Source: Acephala macrosclerotiorum (lineage: Eukaryota; Ascomycota; Leotiomycetes; Helotiales; Mollisiaceae). Taken from it: a DNA stretch of 64,000 nucleotides. The stretch is from NCBI GenBank assembly GCA_014904845.1, contig MU119367.1, positions 58,481 to 122,480 on the forward strand, in the 5' to 3' direction. The notes under the pieces were generated by a model. It did not search any database and was not told the DNA's origin. It saw only the letters and a program-made list of their open reading frames with translations. Position 1 is the stretch's first letter; the number at the start of each line of letters is the position of its first letter. A program made the translations under genes and the position numbers. This document shows, piece by piece, positions 22,182-33,749 of this stretch.

Positions 22182-23685
22182 CTTGAAATGGACCTACGCA
22201 TTAAATCCCCAATTGCTCTCGCCGACACGGTCGCAACACTGCCCACCAAAATTAAGAGATTAGAAATGAACATGATTGCAACTCTCACCAGGAGATTCAA
22301 TCAATCAATAAGGGATCCAGAAATCAACTGAAATCTCCCAGCCCTAACAACAAAACACAACAAATCGCCAACATTCGAAAAATGAAGTCTGAAGGGGCAA
22401 CCACATACTTAAGCCTGCAACGCCGCAACAAAGAATCCACTCACATTCCTCGCATTGGCGTATCACGATAACATCTGACATTGGTGACAGACACGGAAAA
22501 CAAAAGCGAGCAAAATAATGGGGTTCGTGCCAGAAAGGCACAATGCGCTCGAGCAGGTTCTCAACGCTTGGTGTATCAGGCTTGCTAGGGAGGTGTTTTG
22601 AATCGTCTTATCTTCACTTTTGTCCCGTGAAATGCTTTCGCTGCGCTCCACTTGCTCGGGACTAGGCTCTTTTTGAGCTAGAACAATGTCATTCAGCGTT
22701 TCTGCTTTCCGCCAATCTGGATATGGAGGCGCGCCTTACGTTAATGTCTGTGTGCTGCTTAGCTTTGAGGTGGAGAAATACGAGAAGGGGATCTGCGCCG
22801 AGGCTGGGCATCGTTTCAAAGGCTGGGAGAACTCACGTGTTGTGGCGTCTGGAGCATTCGTAATGGGGTTGCGTGCCTTGTGTTTTGAGGCTGAAGATCT
22901 GGGTTTGAGTTCTGTCCGATTTGGAAGAGATGTTTATTTTGAGAAGACTTTGGTGGACGGTGGTGGTTTGCGAGGGTGGTTACCCCTGAATGAGCTCGCT
23001 TCGCTTGAATTTTTGACTTGGATGTGAGGTCGGAGGTAAAAGTTTGTGGGATCCAAATGTTGCGAGGGTCTCCAGATACCAATGAGCCAAGTTAGATTTC
23101 AAGTCCAGGGTTTAACTCTATCAAATGGAGATCGTCTTCGTGGCAAAGTTAGCCTGTAGCGGAAACAGACAAAGTTCTCTCACGAACATGAATGACCAAC
23201 TATTTCCAGACGCCTGAATACTATGGGATATTGAGCCCGTAATCTATGGAGATATAGTAGATAATGGGACGCCGGTGTGAACTTGTAAGCTGCAACTTTT
23301 GATGCTTCATCTGCTCCGCCGGCGATTGGGGCTGAACATTGGAAACTTGCCAAAGCTAGGTCATCCTCATACCTAGGGCATCCTGACGTATAATATAGAA
23401 ACCGACATTTAGGCAATACGTTTCTGCAAAGGACTCAACCAACACCTACCTTCTACTCCACTTCATCTTCAAAGTTTTCATGGTAGCAGTCCAGTCCGGT
23501 AATGCCAATCCAGCCCATCAAGACGAATTCATAATATATCTGTAGACAAATTGAACTTGTGCTTTGACCGCGAGAAAACGTGCAGCATCTTGCCATTCAA
23601 GCACTTTTCTCATGAGAAATAAAGCGCGGTCGTCCAATTCATAACCAATACCCCATGATATCATGCCCAACGCCGAAATATGAAC
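22182..23685. other. Intergenic
   Basis: A 113-codon ATG frame on the plus strand (22686-23027) is the best open frame, but it has no recognisable domain and I leave it uncalled. The rest holds nothing that I can support. Confidence 0.5.
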
Positions 23686-24792
23686 TCAATGTATCTTCAA
23701 CCAGGCCAACATTTGGTCAAAAGCCTCTGCTTGAGCCACTTTAATCTTCGTGTCCTCATACTCTCCATAAACTCCGAATCCATGCGGCACGCCCGAGTAC
23801 GTCTTAAATTCGCACTCAATGTTATTCTCCTTCAAGTACTTCTCGCCATGCTCCCGAACCTCTTCATCGAATAGCTGGTCGTTCTCCACACATATAAAAG
23901 CCAATGGGGATTTTGTTCCTGTGAAATCCTCTCTCGAGACGGCAGTCGCATGAGCAATGGCGCCAGCTTTGATATATGGTCCCTTCTTGACAACTCCAGC
24001 CTCTTCGTCCTTCACTGCTTGTCCCCACATGACAGTATCTGGTTTCTCGCCTGCTAAGAGGAGGGTCATTCGCCCACCAAAGCAGTATCCTACTGAGTAT
24101 ATTCCTCCACCATTGGCGACAGCATCGGCAAACTCGTCCTTGGCAGCCTCGACAACTTTTAGGATAATGGGAAGAACCTTTTCCGGTGTCTGCCTTGCAA
24201 GCCACATATCAATGGCGAATGATTTTGCTGTATCTGCCAATCTCATCTTGAGTTGTTCAATATAAGATGGGTCCTTCTCCTCCTCATACGTTGCTGTGCC
24301 AGGCAGCGGATCATTGTTGAACATATCTGGCATCACCACAAGGTATCCTTCCTTCGCGAATTTATCGGCCTGTAGCTGGTTGTTGTCCGAATGAAGTCCA
24401 GTCGCGCCAGTAAGTAGGAAAAGAAGCTTCGATGGTATGTGAGGATAGTCTGCGGGTTTGGAGACGTAGGTGTCCACTCCTCCGAGCTGTGTCATTTCCC
24501 CGCTTGGTCCTTGTCCAAATGCTGGAAGAGGTCAGCGCATGGTCTCTCCCGATGTCCGTTTTGCGTAAGAAGATTTTGGAAGTACTGACGAGTAGGTCTG
24601 TCAGTCACACAATGCTCCTTTGAAAGGTCAGCAATCATACGGGGTCATTCTTCGAAGTCAACTCACTCCAAGGCTGGAGCTTCCTTGTGCGACAGGAGTA
24701 TCACCCGGAATTATGCTCTCCTTGGCTTCCGACTTAGTGTCCTCCATGGCGTCGCTCTCTGGGGCTTTCGTTGCAACTTCTGGTTCTGCCAT
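23686..24792 (-). CDS. Dienelactone hydrolase family protein (AIM2-like)
   Basis: This is an alpha/beta-hydrolase of the dienelactone hydrolase family, probably cytosolic; the natural substrate of fungal members is unclear. Exons 24792-24667, 24617-24590 and 24521-23686 give 329 residues. The 28-base middle exon supplies EHCVTDRPT, and the third exon continues PFGQGPSGEMTQLGGVDTYV, matching the family N-terminus. The catalytic triad is visible: Cys198 in GYCFGG, Asp266 in CVENDQLF and His298 in SGVPHGFGV. The first 42 residues are an acidic, Lys/Glu-rich extension (MAEPEVATKAPESDAME) not needed for the fold. The frame of exon 3 alone also opens with an ATG at 24495, so a shorter 269-residue form is conceivable. 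It is divergent from RFA1. Confidence 0.92.
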
Positions 24793-25119
24793 GATGTATG
24801 ATTATTCGTGCGAATTGGCGATTCTGTGGACGCGCAATGGAGAGCTTATTCCAAGGACAACTACGACAAGAGGTTTGGCGGGGTGAGCCTAAAAATAGCC
24901 TATAGTAGCCACTAACGACACCTTACTCGTTAAGCGAGCACTCTACACGTTCGGTCTTCGAAGGAGCCAATTAAAGCGCCTCAGTTAGAACGTCTCGGGC
25001 CCACAAAGGCCCCGTGTTAGGGCTCCTGGTCTTCGACGCGTTTTCCAGCTCCTCTCGCGTCACATCAACACGAAAACATTCTGCAGTGGCAACTTTAAGA
25101 CTAGACAAGATCTTTCAAC
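24793..25119. promoter_or_regulatory. Divergent promoter between dienelactone hydrolase and RFA1
   Basis: This 327-bp region separates the two start codons and must serve both genes. It contains an ACGCGT motif on the RFA1 side. Confidence 0.7.
25036..25041 (+). promoter_or_regulatory. MCB-like box (ACGCGT) upstream of RFA1
   Basis: ACGCGT lies 79 bases before the RFA1 start codon. In yeast this hexamer binds MBF (Mbp1/Swi6) and drives G1/S expression of DNA-replication genes. Its place before a replication gene is suggestive, but a single hexamer can arise by chance. Confidence 0.45.
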
Positions 25120-27173
25120 ATGGCAGACGAAGTAAATAACGCAGCAGCACGAGCTCAGATTACTCAGGGCGCGTTGAAGTCAGTTGCACCCTCTGCTTAC
25201 CTTTGCGTTTTTACTAACAATTGAACAGTGCCATCTTCAATGATCCAGCAACGCTAGAGAGGCAGTTCCCAGTACCAGTATGCCAATGTGTACAAATCAA
25301 AGCTCTCAGCTCGAACACGGAAGGCGGTGCGGAACGATATCGCGTTGTGTTGAGCGACATTACGAATTTCGTGCAGAGCATGCTTGCTACCCGCAAGTTG
25401 CAAGACCTTGCCTAGGCTAATCTTTACTAATGGTTCTCGCAGAAGCAAATCATGTCATCCACGAAGGAAAGTTGAAGAAGGGATCTATTGTTCGACTCAA
25501 GTCTTACCAGGCGAATAACGTGAAGGGCAAGAGGTTGGTGGGCGTTTCGAATTGGAAAAATATTGCTGACCATACCAGAATTCTAATCATTCTAGATCTC
25601 GAAGTCATCGAAAGTCTGGGAGAGCTCGACAAGATTGATACTCCAGTCGCGCTCGCCGTCAAGGAGGAGGAAGACTCAAAACCCGTGAATACGACCATCA
25701 CCAATAATGGCTTCTACGGAAATAAACCACAGGCCGCCGAGCCAGTGAAACAAGAACAACGTGCCCTTCCCTCACGCTCTGGACCATCAAGCTCTGCCGC
25801 GCACACCAACATCTACCCAATCGATGGCTTGTCACCCTATGCACACAAGTGGACTATTAAAGCTCGGGTGACGCATAAGTCGGACATTAGAACATGGCAC
25901 AAGCAGAACAGCGAAGGAAAGCTGTTCAGTGTCAATCTTCTTGACGCTGATGGTGGCGAGATCAAGGCTACTGGCTTCAATGATCAGTGTGACCAGCTCT
26001 ACGAGACTTTCCAAGAGGGTTCTGTCTATTACATCTCGAGTCCATGTCGAGTACAACTTGCAAAGAAGCAATTCTCGAATCTGCCAAACGACTATGAGCT
26101 TACATTTGAGCGCGAAACTGGCGTTGAGAAGGCTGAAGATGCATCAGATGTACCTCAGGTTCGGTACAACTTCACCAATATTGGAGCTCTCCAAGATGTC
26201 GAAAAGGACTCGACCATCGATGTTATTGGCGTTCTAAAAGAGGTTGCAGAAGTCACACAGATCACTTCGAAGACCACCCAAAAGCCATTCGACAAGCGTG
26301 AACTCACCCTTGTAGACGACAGTGGCTTCTCCGTCAGACTGACGATATGGGGCAAGACTGCCACCGCTTTTGACGCAGATCCTGAATCTATTGTGGCTTT
26401 CAAAGGCACCAAAGTTGGAGACTTCGGTGGTCGAAGTTTGAGCTTGCTCTCCTCTGGCTCCATGTCCGTCAATCCCGACATTGCAGAGGCTCACAAACTC
26501 AAGGGCTGGTATGATTCGCAAGGTAGAGGTGAACACTTCAACTCACACTCAGGAATGGCTGGAGCTGGAGCTGCAGGAGGCCGCAACGACCCACTGAAGA
26601 CCATTGCTCAAGTCCGAGAAGAGAATCTTGGAATGTCTGAAAACAACGACTATTTCTCCACCAAAGGCACCATCGTGTATATCAAGCAAGAGAACTTCGC
26701 GTATCCTGCCTGCTTGAGCGAACGCTGCAACAAGAAGGTTACTGATATGGGAGATGGTACCTGGCGTTGTGAGATGTGCGACATGAGCCACCCAAAACCA
26801 GAGTACAGATACATCATGTCTGTCAATGTCAACGATCACACAGGCCAAATGTACTTGAGCTGTTTCGATGACGTAGGACGTTTGATCATGGGCATGAGTG
26901 GAGATCAGCTCATGGAACTCAAGGAAAATGACAACGGGGCTGCTCAGAGAGCTTTCGAGAATGCCAACTGCAAGACTTACACCTTCAAGGTCAGAGCTAA
27001 GATGGATACTTTCCAGGATCAGCAGAGGTATGTTTCAACCCTTCATTTTAGACCATGTATACTGACATCCATTCAGAGTCCGTTACCAAGTTATGTCTGC
27101 TGTGCCTATTGATTACAAGACCGAGGCTCTCAAACTCGCGAACCTCATCAAGCAGTACAGCATGAACGAATGA
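25120..27173 (+). CDS. rfa1: Replication protein A large subunit (RPA70/Rfa1)
   Basis: This is the large subunit of the single-stranded-DNA-binding complex RPA, used in replication, repair and recombination. Exons 25120-25178, 25229-25392, 25443-25533, 25579-27027 and 27077-27173 give 619 residues. In order it has an N-terminal OB fold, a linker (about 115-170) and DNA-binding OB folds from about 175 (YAHKWTIKARVTHKSDIRTW). The C-terminal OB fold carries a four-cysteine zinc site at about 483-505 (CLSERC, then WRCEMC). The end is TEALKLANLIKQYSMNE. The second intron starts with GC instead of GT (GCAAGT...CGCAG); this choice gives the family sequence MLATQANHVIHEGKL. The third intron, 45 bp, is a multiple of three and stays open, so a prediction without it would insert 15 false residues (LVGVSNWKN...). 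Confidence 0.97.
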
Positions 27174-27689
27174 GCAAGTAATCAGTATGGGTTAGCTACG
27201 GATAGGTCAAAGTGTGATGAGCCATGAATCGAGCATGACTTGCATAGTCATTATGATGAAGTAGACATTATCTCGACTGTGGATTATGATCCTATGAGTG
27301 ACAAGAACGGGCGGAGAGTTGCAGGTATCGGCGTTGATGGTAAATTCTATGGCACAGTATTGATGAGAAAATGAAATAATTTTTGTCAGGCAAGTTCTTG
27401 TATTGACTTCTATTTTGAGACCTGCGCCCAAATGCTCTTGTTTCTCTAACATAAGGTCATCGCTCGACGATACGCCAGCCTCCGTGATGCAGCCAAAGCC
27501 ATGCAGTACGCCGCGTCCCTCAATCGAGAGACTAGATAGTACCGTCGCTGATGACAGAGCAAATTCCTCCCTTGGTATTCTGGCTGTCATTCATAACGCA
27601 TATCTTCACCCATCATTTCTTTCGTTGATATGCTCTCATGCATATCCAGCTATTCTTCGTCTTTGGTGTTCTGATCCTTGATGGATCGT
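27174..27689. other. Intergenic between convergent RFA1 and CSN3
   Basis: About 0.5 kb that holds the two facing 3' untranslated regions. No gene is visible. Confidence 0.6.
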
Positions 27690-29293
27690 TCAGTACATGG
27701 TTCCCATGATATCTTCGTCCTCTATCGCATCATTCCAGTCCATGTTTTCGACTCCAATACCTTGATCGCCTGATCCGCCCGTCTTGGCATGCTTCTTCTG
27801 CTTCTGGACGAACTTGATGTACTCCTTCTCGTGAGTCAACAGTCGGTCTGTTTGCTTGATCTCTTTGGTCAAGGCCATGATCCGCTCTGTCGATCCTGCC
27901 AACTCTCTCTGCATTTGAGACTCGGTCAAGACCTGGCCCTTAGGCGAGAACGTGAGGATCGAAGGACCGGTGGCAGAAGTGCTCATCGTGGCGTGTAGTT
28001 CTCCAGAATTGATCATGTTTTGGATGAGCAGTTCGGCTGCTTGTGGCGAAGGAAGCTTGTTGCCTGTCTCTGCACTTGTTGTCTGGTTGACGATTTCCGG
28101 GATCGAGATCTTGCTGTAGATGTTTGCGAGACTTCGGATCTGGAATTTTTGATATGCACTTAGAACGTGGAGCATAAGTCCATAGTTCAAGTCGCCTCTC
28201 CAGATATGAACTCCGACTTCAGCTTCGGACTTGAGGCGAGAGGCGGTACCATTTTCGAAGATTTGGGCTATGGTCTCGTATGGCTTCGCCATGACATGGT
28301 AGCATTTGGCTGCACCGCTACTAGTTGACTTTGGAAGTTGGAGCAATTTGCCCTCTAGCAAGAGACCAACAAGCACCCACTTCTTGTAGGCATCCAGCAT
28401 GACCTTACTCACGTTGTTCTCCTTGGCTGGGTATGTCACTGCGCTCTCGAGACATTGAAGTGCCTTGTCCCAATCCCGCAGGCCTATGTAGATCATTCCA
28501 CTGTACAAGAAGTATTCCAGGACCTCTATGTACTTGAATTTTCCTGTGAGTCTAGACTTATCGGTAATGAAAGAGATTGGGCTCAGGTTCATATCGCAGG
28601 TATATTTCGGCTTCGTGACGGTGGAAGCTCCGGGGACGTAGAGGATGAATTTGTCCAGGACTTGGGTAGCAGCGGCGAAATTTCTCGATTCCAGAGACAG
28701 TCTGACAAGAGTCAAATGGTGTGTAGTGAGCATACTGCCTGTTGGATCCAGCCGTGTAAGAGCAGTGGCAATAGGACCAACTGCGAGATGGCTCTGGGAA
28801 GAAGTTAGTCAAGGAGCCGACAAAAAAGTCTTGTAAACCACCAACCTGTCGGTTTTGTGACGCCGAATTCGCTACAGCATCAACAATCGCTGAGAACTCT
28901 TCACCAATATATCTGATCTGTCTAGGATCAAAGGACACCAGAAAGCCTATCATCTTGTCCCATAATGTCTCAAAGTCTACACCTTTGGTATTGCCCTTTC
29001 TCATGGCTCCGATGTTCGCGAGGAGGATGTAGGCGTATGGGATACTATTGAGGGAAGGATTGATGACCTGGAGACACTGTTAGCCACTGACTGTATATGT
29101 ATAGAGATCTGGTTATACATACATCCAATGCATGTTCACCACCGGAGGTTTGTTGGAGGAGCTTCGATTCGGACAACTTCCCCACAACATCGATCTGCTC
29201 TCTGATCCCTTCATCGTATGCTTGATCGGACAGCGCCTTCGCAGGTGGAGGATGTGGCGGAAATGAGAGGAGCTTCGGAAGTAGGTCGGCCAT
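27690..29293 (-). CDS. csn3: COP9 signalosome subunit 3
   Basis: This is a PCI-domain subunit of the COP9 signalosome, which removes NEDD8 from cullins and in fungi affects development and light response. Exons 29293-29123, 29067-28846 and 28793-27690 give 498 residues. It begins MADLLPKLLSFPPHPP. Helical repeats follow (NIGAMRKGNTKGVDFETLWD, RQIRYIGEEFSAIVDAV, YYS-like FLYSGMIYIGLRDWDKALQ). The PCI part (QIRSLANIYSKISIPEIV, ELLIQNMINSGELHATM) leads to an acidic tail, NDAIEDEDIMGTMY. The length is in the range for fungal CSN3. Its start faces PRO2 across 442 bp. UBC12, which performs the opposite reaction pathway, lies about 6 kb away. Confidence 0.9.
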
Positions 29294-29735
29294 GTTGACG
29301 AGTGATAGAGAGGAGAATAGGGTCTTGCGCCTTTGGCTTTCTCGAAGAGCTGGAAGCTATGGCGGGGAAGCTCGATGATGGCGTCCTCGCCCCGATGTTA
29401 TCAGTCTTCTGAGATCGAAGAACGGCGGGAAGCTCTGAATTCCTAAAGCTATCTGATCATCCACTCGGTCTGGTCATGTGGGTGGGATCAAGAGTTGCGC
29501 GGAGTTGTTCTCAAAGTCCCAAAGGCTGGTGGACAAGGCTGGCCCGTTGCCTACAAGCTTTGATAAATTCACGATAGGCAATTCCCCAGACCGGGGGCAA
29601 GTCGGCCCGCAGTTCCTGATAGATTGACGAGCAACCAACTAAATGCACCCTTTCATAAAAATATCACGATAATTTGAGTCATGCTTTGGCAATGCAACTG
29701 CAATGTAAAGCACAGACTGAACGTTACTTTCCATC
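29294..29735. promoter_or_regulatory. Divergent promoter between CSN3 and PRO2
   Basis: 442 bp between two start codons. It holds a Gcn4/CPC1-type site near PRO2. Nothing else is recognised. Confidence 0.6.
29675..29681. promoter_or_regulatory. Gcn4/CPC1-type site (TGAGTCA) upstream of PRO2
   Basis: TGAGTCA matches the TGA(C/G)TCA consensus bound by Gcn4/CPC1/CpcA bZIP activators in general amino-acid control. It lies 55 bases before the start codon of a proline-biosynthesis gene. Function is inferred from the motif and its place. Confidence 0.5.
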
Positions 29736-31313
29736 ATGTCATTAACGAACGCACTTCCAGCAGATGCTGCAAAAGCTGCAAAATCTGCTTCACATATTCT
29801 GGCGACACTCCCAGCTAGTGCGAGAAATGATGCTCTGACGGCCATACACAAGGAGCTTTCTGGGGCCAAAGAAGAAATTCTGGCCGCTAATGGCCGTGAT
29901 CTAGAATTGGCGAGGAAAGCTGCAGACAATGGAGAATTGAGCTTGAGCATCGTATCAAGGTTGGATTTGGGCAAGAAGGGAAAATGGGAGGACATGTTGA
30001 AGGGCATTTTAGATGTCCGAGACTTAGAAGATCCTGGTGAGTCTTTTTGCATTGCGGCGAAAGTCTGATACCTAGGATCTCGGAGTTAGCATTCCTATTT
30101 CAAGCACTTCAGAGAGGAGAATGTCCCAGGAATCTCGGGACATTCAGGACTTGAAACAAAGAGGAAAGGGGAATATTGCTCTGAGAAGGTAGGCTTTCGA
30201 CACTGACAAAGTTTTATAGTTGGCAAAGTCACATTACGAACAAAACTCGATGATGGACTGACTTTGGAGAGAGTCACTTGTCCTATTGGAGTTCTTTTGA
30301 TCATCTTTGAAGCTCGACCCGAGGTCATTGCCAATATTGCCTCCCTTGCAATCAAGTCTGGTAATGCAGCAATTCTGAAAGGTACACTTCAATTCCTATC
30401 GTGGGGCCGTTGCTGATACGTTGCAGGCGGTAAAGAGTCCACGGAATCATTTATCGCCATTTCAAAGGTGATCTCAGCTGCATTAGAATCAACATCAGTC
30501 CCAAATTCGGCAGTCCAGCTTGTCACCACCCGAGACGTCATCCCCCAACTACTAAGCCAGGACAAGTACATCGACCTGGTCATCCCAAGAGGCTCGAATG
30601 AACTTGTTCGATACATCAAATCCTCAACAAAGATCCCTGTGCTCGGTCATGCGGATGGCATCTGCGCTTTGTACCTTGAACATACAGCTGATCTTGCAAT
30701 GGCTATTAAAGTTATCGTTGACTCTAAGACAACATATCCAGCAGCCTGTAATAGTGCCGAGGCTCTCCTGGTCGAAGAAGCTGCCCTGGAGACTCTTTTG
30801 CCACCAGTGGCTCAAGCATTATTAGAGAAAAATGTCTCCCTACGCTGTGATTCAAATAGCAAGAGGGCTCTGACTAGCAAGCTCGACTCGCATTCCGCAG
30901 CCATTCTACAAGATGTTGAAGATATCGACTTTGATACTGAGCATCTGTCCCTAGTACTGCCTATCAAGACTGTCAAATCAGTCGATGAAGCCGTTGCTCA
31001 CATCAATATCCACGGGTCCCACCACACCGATGTCATCCTCACGTCGTCTTCAGATCTTGCTGAACAATTCATGGCCGGCGTGGACTCAGCAGGTGTTTTC
31101 TGGAATACTTCCACTCGAATGGCTGATGGCATGCGATTTGGATTCGGCACAGAAGTAGGCATCAGCACCAACAAGATCCATGCACGGGGCCCAGTGGGTC
31201 TTGAGGGACTGATGATTTACAAATACAAGATTCGTGGAGGGGGCCAAGTCTCATCAGAGTACGGAGAAGCCGAAGGCCAGAAGAGGTTCAAACACGAACA
31301 GCTCCCCTTTTGA
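29736..31313 (+). CDS. pro2: Gamma-glutamyl phosphate reductase (proline biosynthesis)
   Basis: This enzyme reduces gamma-glutamyl phosphate to glutamate-5-semialdehyde with NADPH, the second step of proline synthesis in the cytosol. Exons 29736-30036, 30220-30381 and 30427-31313 give 449 residues, the normal length. It has the N-terminal helix set ([15 protein letters not shown]), [53 protein letters not shown], and [14 protein letters not shown]. The catalytic Cys is at about residue 262 in [17 protein letters not shown]. The late motif [22 protein letters not shown] is followed by [11 protein letters not shown]. Intron 1 is 183 bp, long for this locus. The stretch [14 protein letters not shown] differs slightly from the common FNASTRFADG form but keeps the STR core. 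Confidence 0.97.
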
Positions 31314-32011
31314 ATCGGAGTTTGGAACGGAATTTCCGACTCACCTGCCTTCGAATAACCAGCCGAAAAAAGTACCCACGCCTGCTGCATAGGCTTAATC
31401 TCAACGGCCGTAATGTTTGTTATCATCATGGAGAAGCAGGCTTCCAAGCTCCGCGACCTCGCTTATTGATGCAACCTTTCCAGATTCATTGGAAGCACTC
31501 GATATGAAAAGTTCTGATATTTAAGGATACTAAAAATACCATAGCATTCACCTGCTGCTAATCTTCTCGTCCTAAAATGGCTTGGGTGTCAATTGTGATG
31601 AGGAAACATTATGTAGGTGTTTCTGACTCGCAAGAGTTAGGCAAGTATACAATGCTTGAGGCCCGCTTTCCAGCGCAAGTGTGCTCTGCTATCGTTCATT
31701 TTTTCCACTTCTTTACAATAGTTGCCAGCTGAGTCATGCACTGCAAGCAACCGAATCTAGGCATTGTCTTATATATATCAGAGGCAGGATAGGAGAAAGG
31801 TAACATATTTTAAGATCCAGGGTTTCAGTGAGGATCTACAGACAAACTTGTGGTCTTCGTCCTTCAGTGAGGGGACAACACCGCCCCCCAGAGAGGGTTT
31901 CAACGTCTTCCTCAACGACCATCTGCTCAAGCCCTAATATTTTCCGTTCCCTCACACATGAGTGGGCCGTTCGTCATCTGGCAGTAAAGCAATTCCTCTC
32001 TTCAATGTCCT
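31314..32011. other. Intergenic between convergent PRO2 and the dehydratase
   Basis: About 0.7 kb of facing 3' untranslated regions. No gene is visible. A TGAGTCA at about 31,727-31,733 lies between two 3' ends and is unlikely to act as a promoter site. Confidence 0.6.
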
Positions 32012-33422
32012 TCATCCCGCCACATTCTCAGCGACCTTCTCCCCATCCTTCCCTACCTTCCCCTCCTGCCTCTCCGCGTTCTCATCTAGCACCACAAACA
32101 ACTTCCCAATAGCTTCAAGACTCACGTTTCCTCCACTGAAAACAATACCCAGATCCCAACCCTCCTCACCTCCCTCCTTCTCGACTATCCTCCTGAAATC
32201 CTCATTGAACAGCGCAACCGCCAAAGGCACGACCGCACTCGGCTCGACAACGACCTTCATCCTCTCCAGCACCATCCTCAGTGCCTTCTTAATCATCTCC
32301 TCTGAAACGCTAAACATCTGCCTCACCAACCTCCTCTCATAAATAACAGACCAAGGATAAACACCAACCGGCGTTCTCAACCCATCCGCAATCGTCAAAG
32401 TCTTCACAACCTCAACTCTCTTCCCCGACTCAAATCCCCGCTTACAATCATCCGCCCCCTCAAACTCAGGCTCTGCACCGAAGACAAAGATCCCCGTATT
32501 CTCAGCCGAAAGCGCAACACCAGATAACATCCCACCCCCTCCACACGGAGCGATAATAGCATCCAATCCCTTCCCCCCTTTCCCTTCCTTAATAGCAAAA
32601 CTACATTTTGGTTGTGTCTGTCCCTTGGCACCGCCAGAAGCAATCATCCTCTCAACTTGTTCCTGTAACTCAATGCCTAAGGTTCCTTGTCCTAACATAA
32701 TATCTGGATGGTCGTATGGAGGGACGAGTCTTGCTCCTGTCTCTTTAACTACCTCTGCGACGACGGCTTCGCGTTCGACGGAGGTTGAGCCGGAGAATAT
32801 GACGCGTGCGCCATAGGATTTTGTGGCGGCGATTTTGGAGGGGGTGGATATTGTTGGCATAACGATGTGGGCTGGTACATTCATTATACGGGCAGCGAGG
32901 GAGAGGGCTTGAGCGTGATTTCCTGGGGGAGAAAAATGTCAATTTTGGTGGTACTTTGTACGAGCTTGAATTGGAGAATATGAAGGTGAGGAAGTATGTA
33001 AAATCAGGAATAGTAATCGCAAAATGAAAGTGAGGTTGAGATCTCCAACAGCAGAACAGACAACGAGAAGAGGAAAAAGTACCAGAGCTATGCGTAACAA
33101 CTCCCTTCTGCCTCCCACCACCTTCCTCCCATCCCTCCTCGGCCATCAACCTCTTCAATGCATGAAATGCGCCCCGCACTTTGAACGCCCCCACTTTCTG
33201 CAGGTTCTCGCACTTGAACCATAATCTGATGATCGGTTTCGCGGGTTCTTGTCCTTCCCATGGCGTGCCTGTCAGTGTGGGGGGCGATTGGGGTGTACTT
33301 GCGAGCTCGGTGAGGGTGGTGTTTGTGAGGACTGGTGTGTAGTGGATGTGCTCTTGAATGAGTTCGTGAGCGGCGATGACTGATTCTCTGGTGAGAGGGG
33401 GCGAATTCCTGGGATCTGCCAT
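32012..33422 (-). CDS. PLP-dependent serine/threonine dehydratase or serine racemase (fold type II)
   Basis: Exons 33422-33083 and 32922-32012 give 416 residues; the 160-bp intron splits the Gly codon of HSSGNHAQALSL. Predicted to deaminate L-serine or L-threonine, or to racemise serine, with pyridoxal phosphate. Lys81 in VGAFKVRGA is the Schiff-base lysine. Asn in SSGNHAQ and the GGGGMLSG loop hold the cofactor, and the late SGGNVS motif is present. There is no ACT-like regulatory domain, so it is not the feedback-controlled biosynthetic Ilv1; the Sry1/serine racemase group is closer. No transit peptide is seen. The gene is the next one downstream of ILV5 on the same strand, 327 bp away. The reaction specificity cannot be settled from sequence. 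Confidence 0.9.
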
Positions 33423-33749
33423 ATTGAAAATTGTGTTATGAAGTTAATTGAGTTGCGTGAAGTGTGTTTTTGTAAAGGTAGTGCCTAAACTTGTGAGTAA
33501 TAATCCTTGGAGGTACAAAAAGTTAGCTGCAGTAACTTCGGGGAAATTGTTGCCGATAGCGGAGACCCGATTGCAAATGTTAACAGCGATCGGAACATTG
33601 ATAGTGAATGGTTAGGTAAAAAGGTATAACTTTTGTAATTCCAGATACCATGCTTCCCAAAGAATGGAAATGTCCCTGGGAGTATTGTACAATTCGCCAG
33701 ATTTTCACTCCAGTATCAGAAAGAAAAGCCCCCAATCATATCGGACACC
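33423..33749. other. Intergenic between ILV5 and the dehydratase
   Basis: 327 bp that must hold the 3' end of ILV5 and the promoter of the dehydratase. No specific site is recognised. Confidence 0.5.

Noticed and set aside
22686..23027. A 113-codon ATG-started frame
   Set aside because: It has no recognisable motif or neighbouring exon, so I could not support it as a gene.
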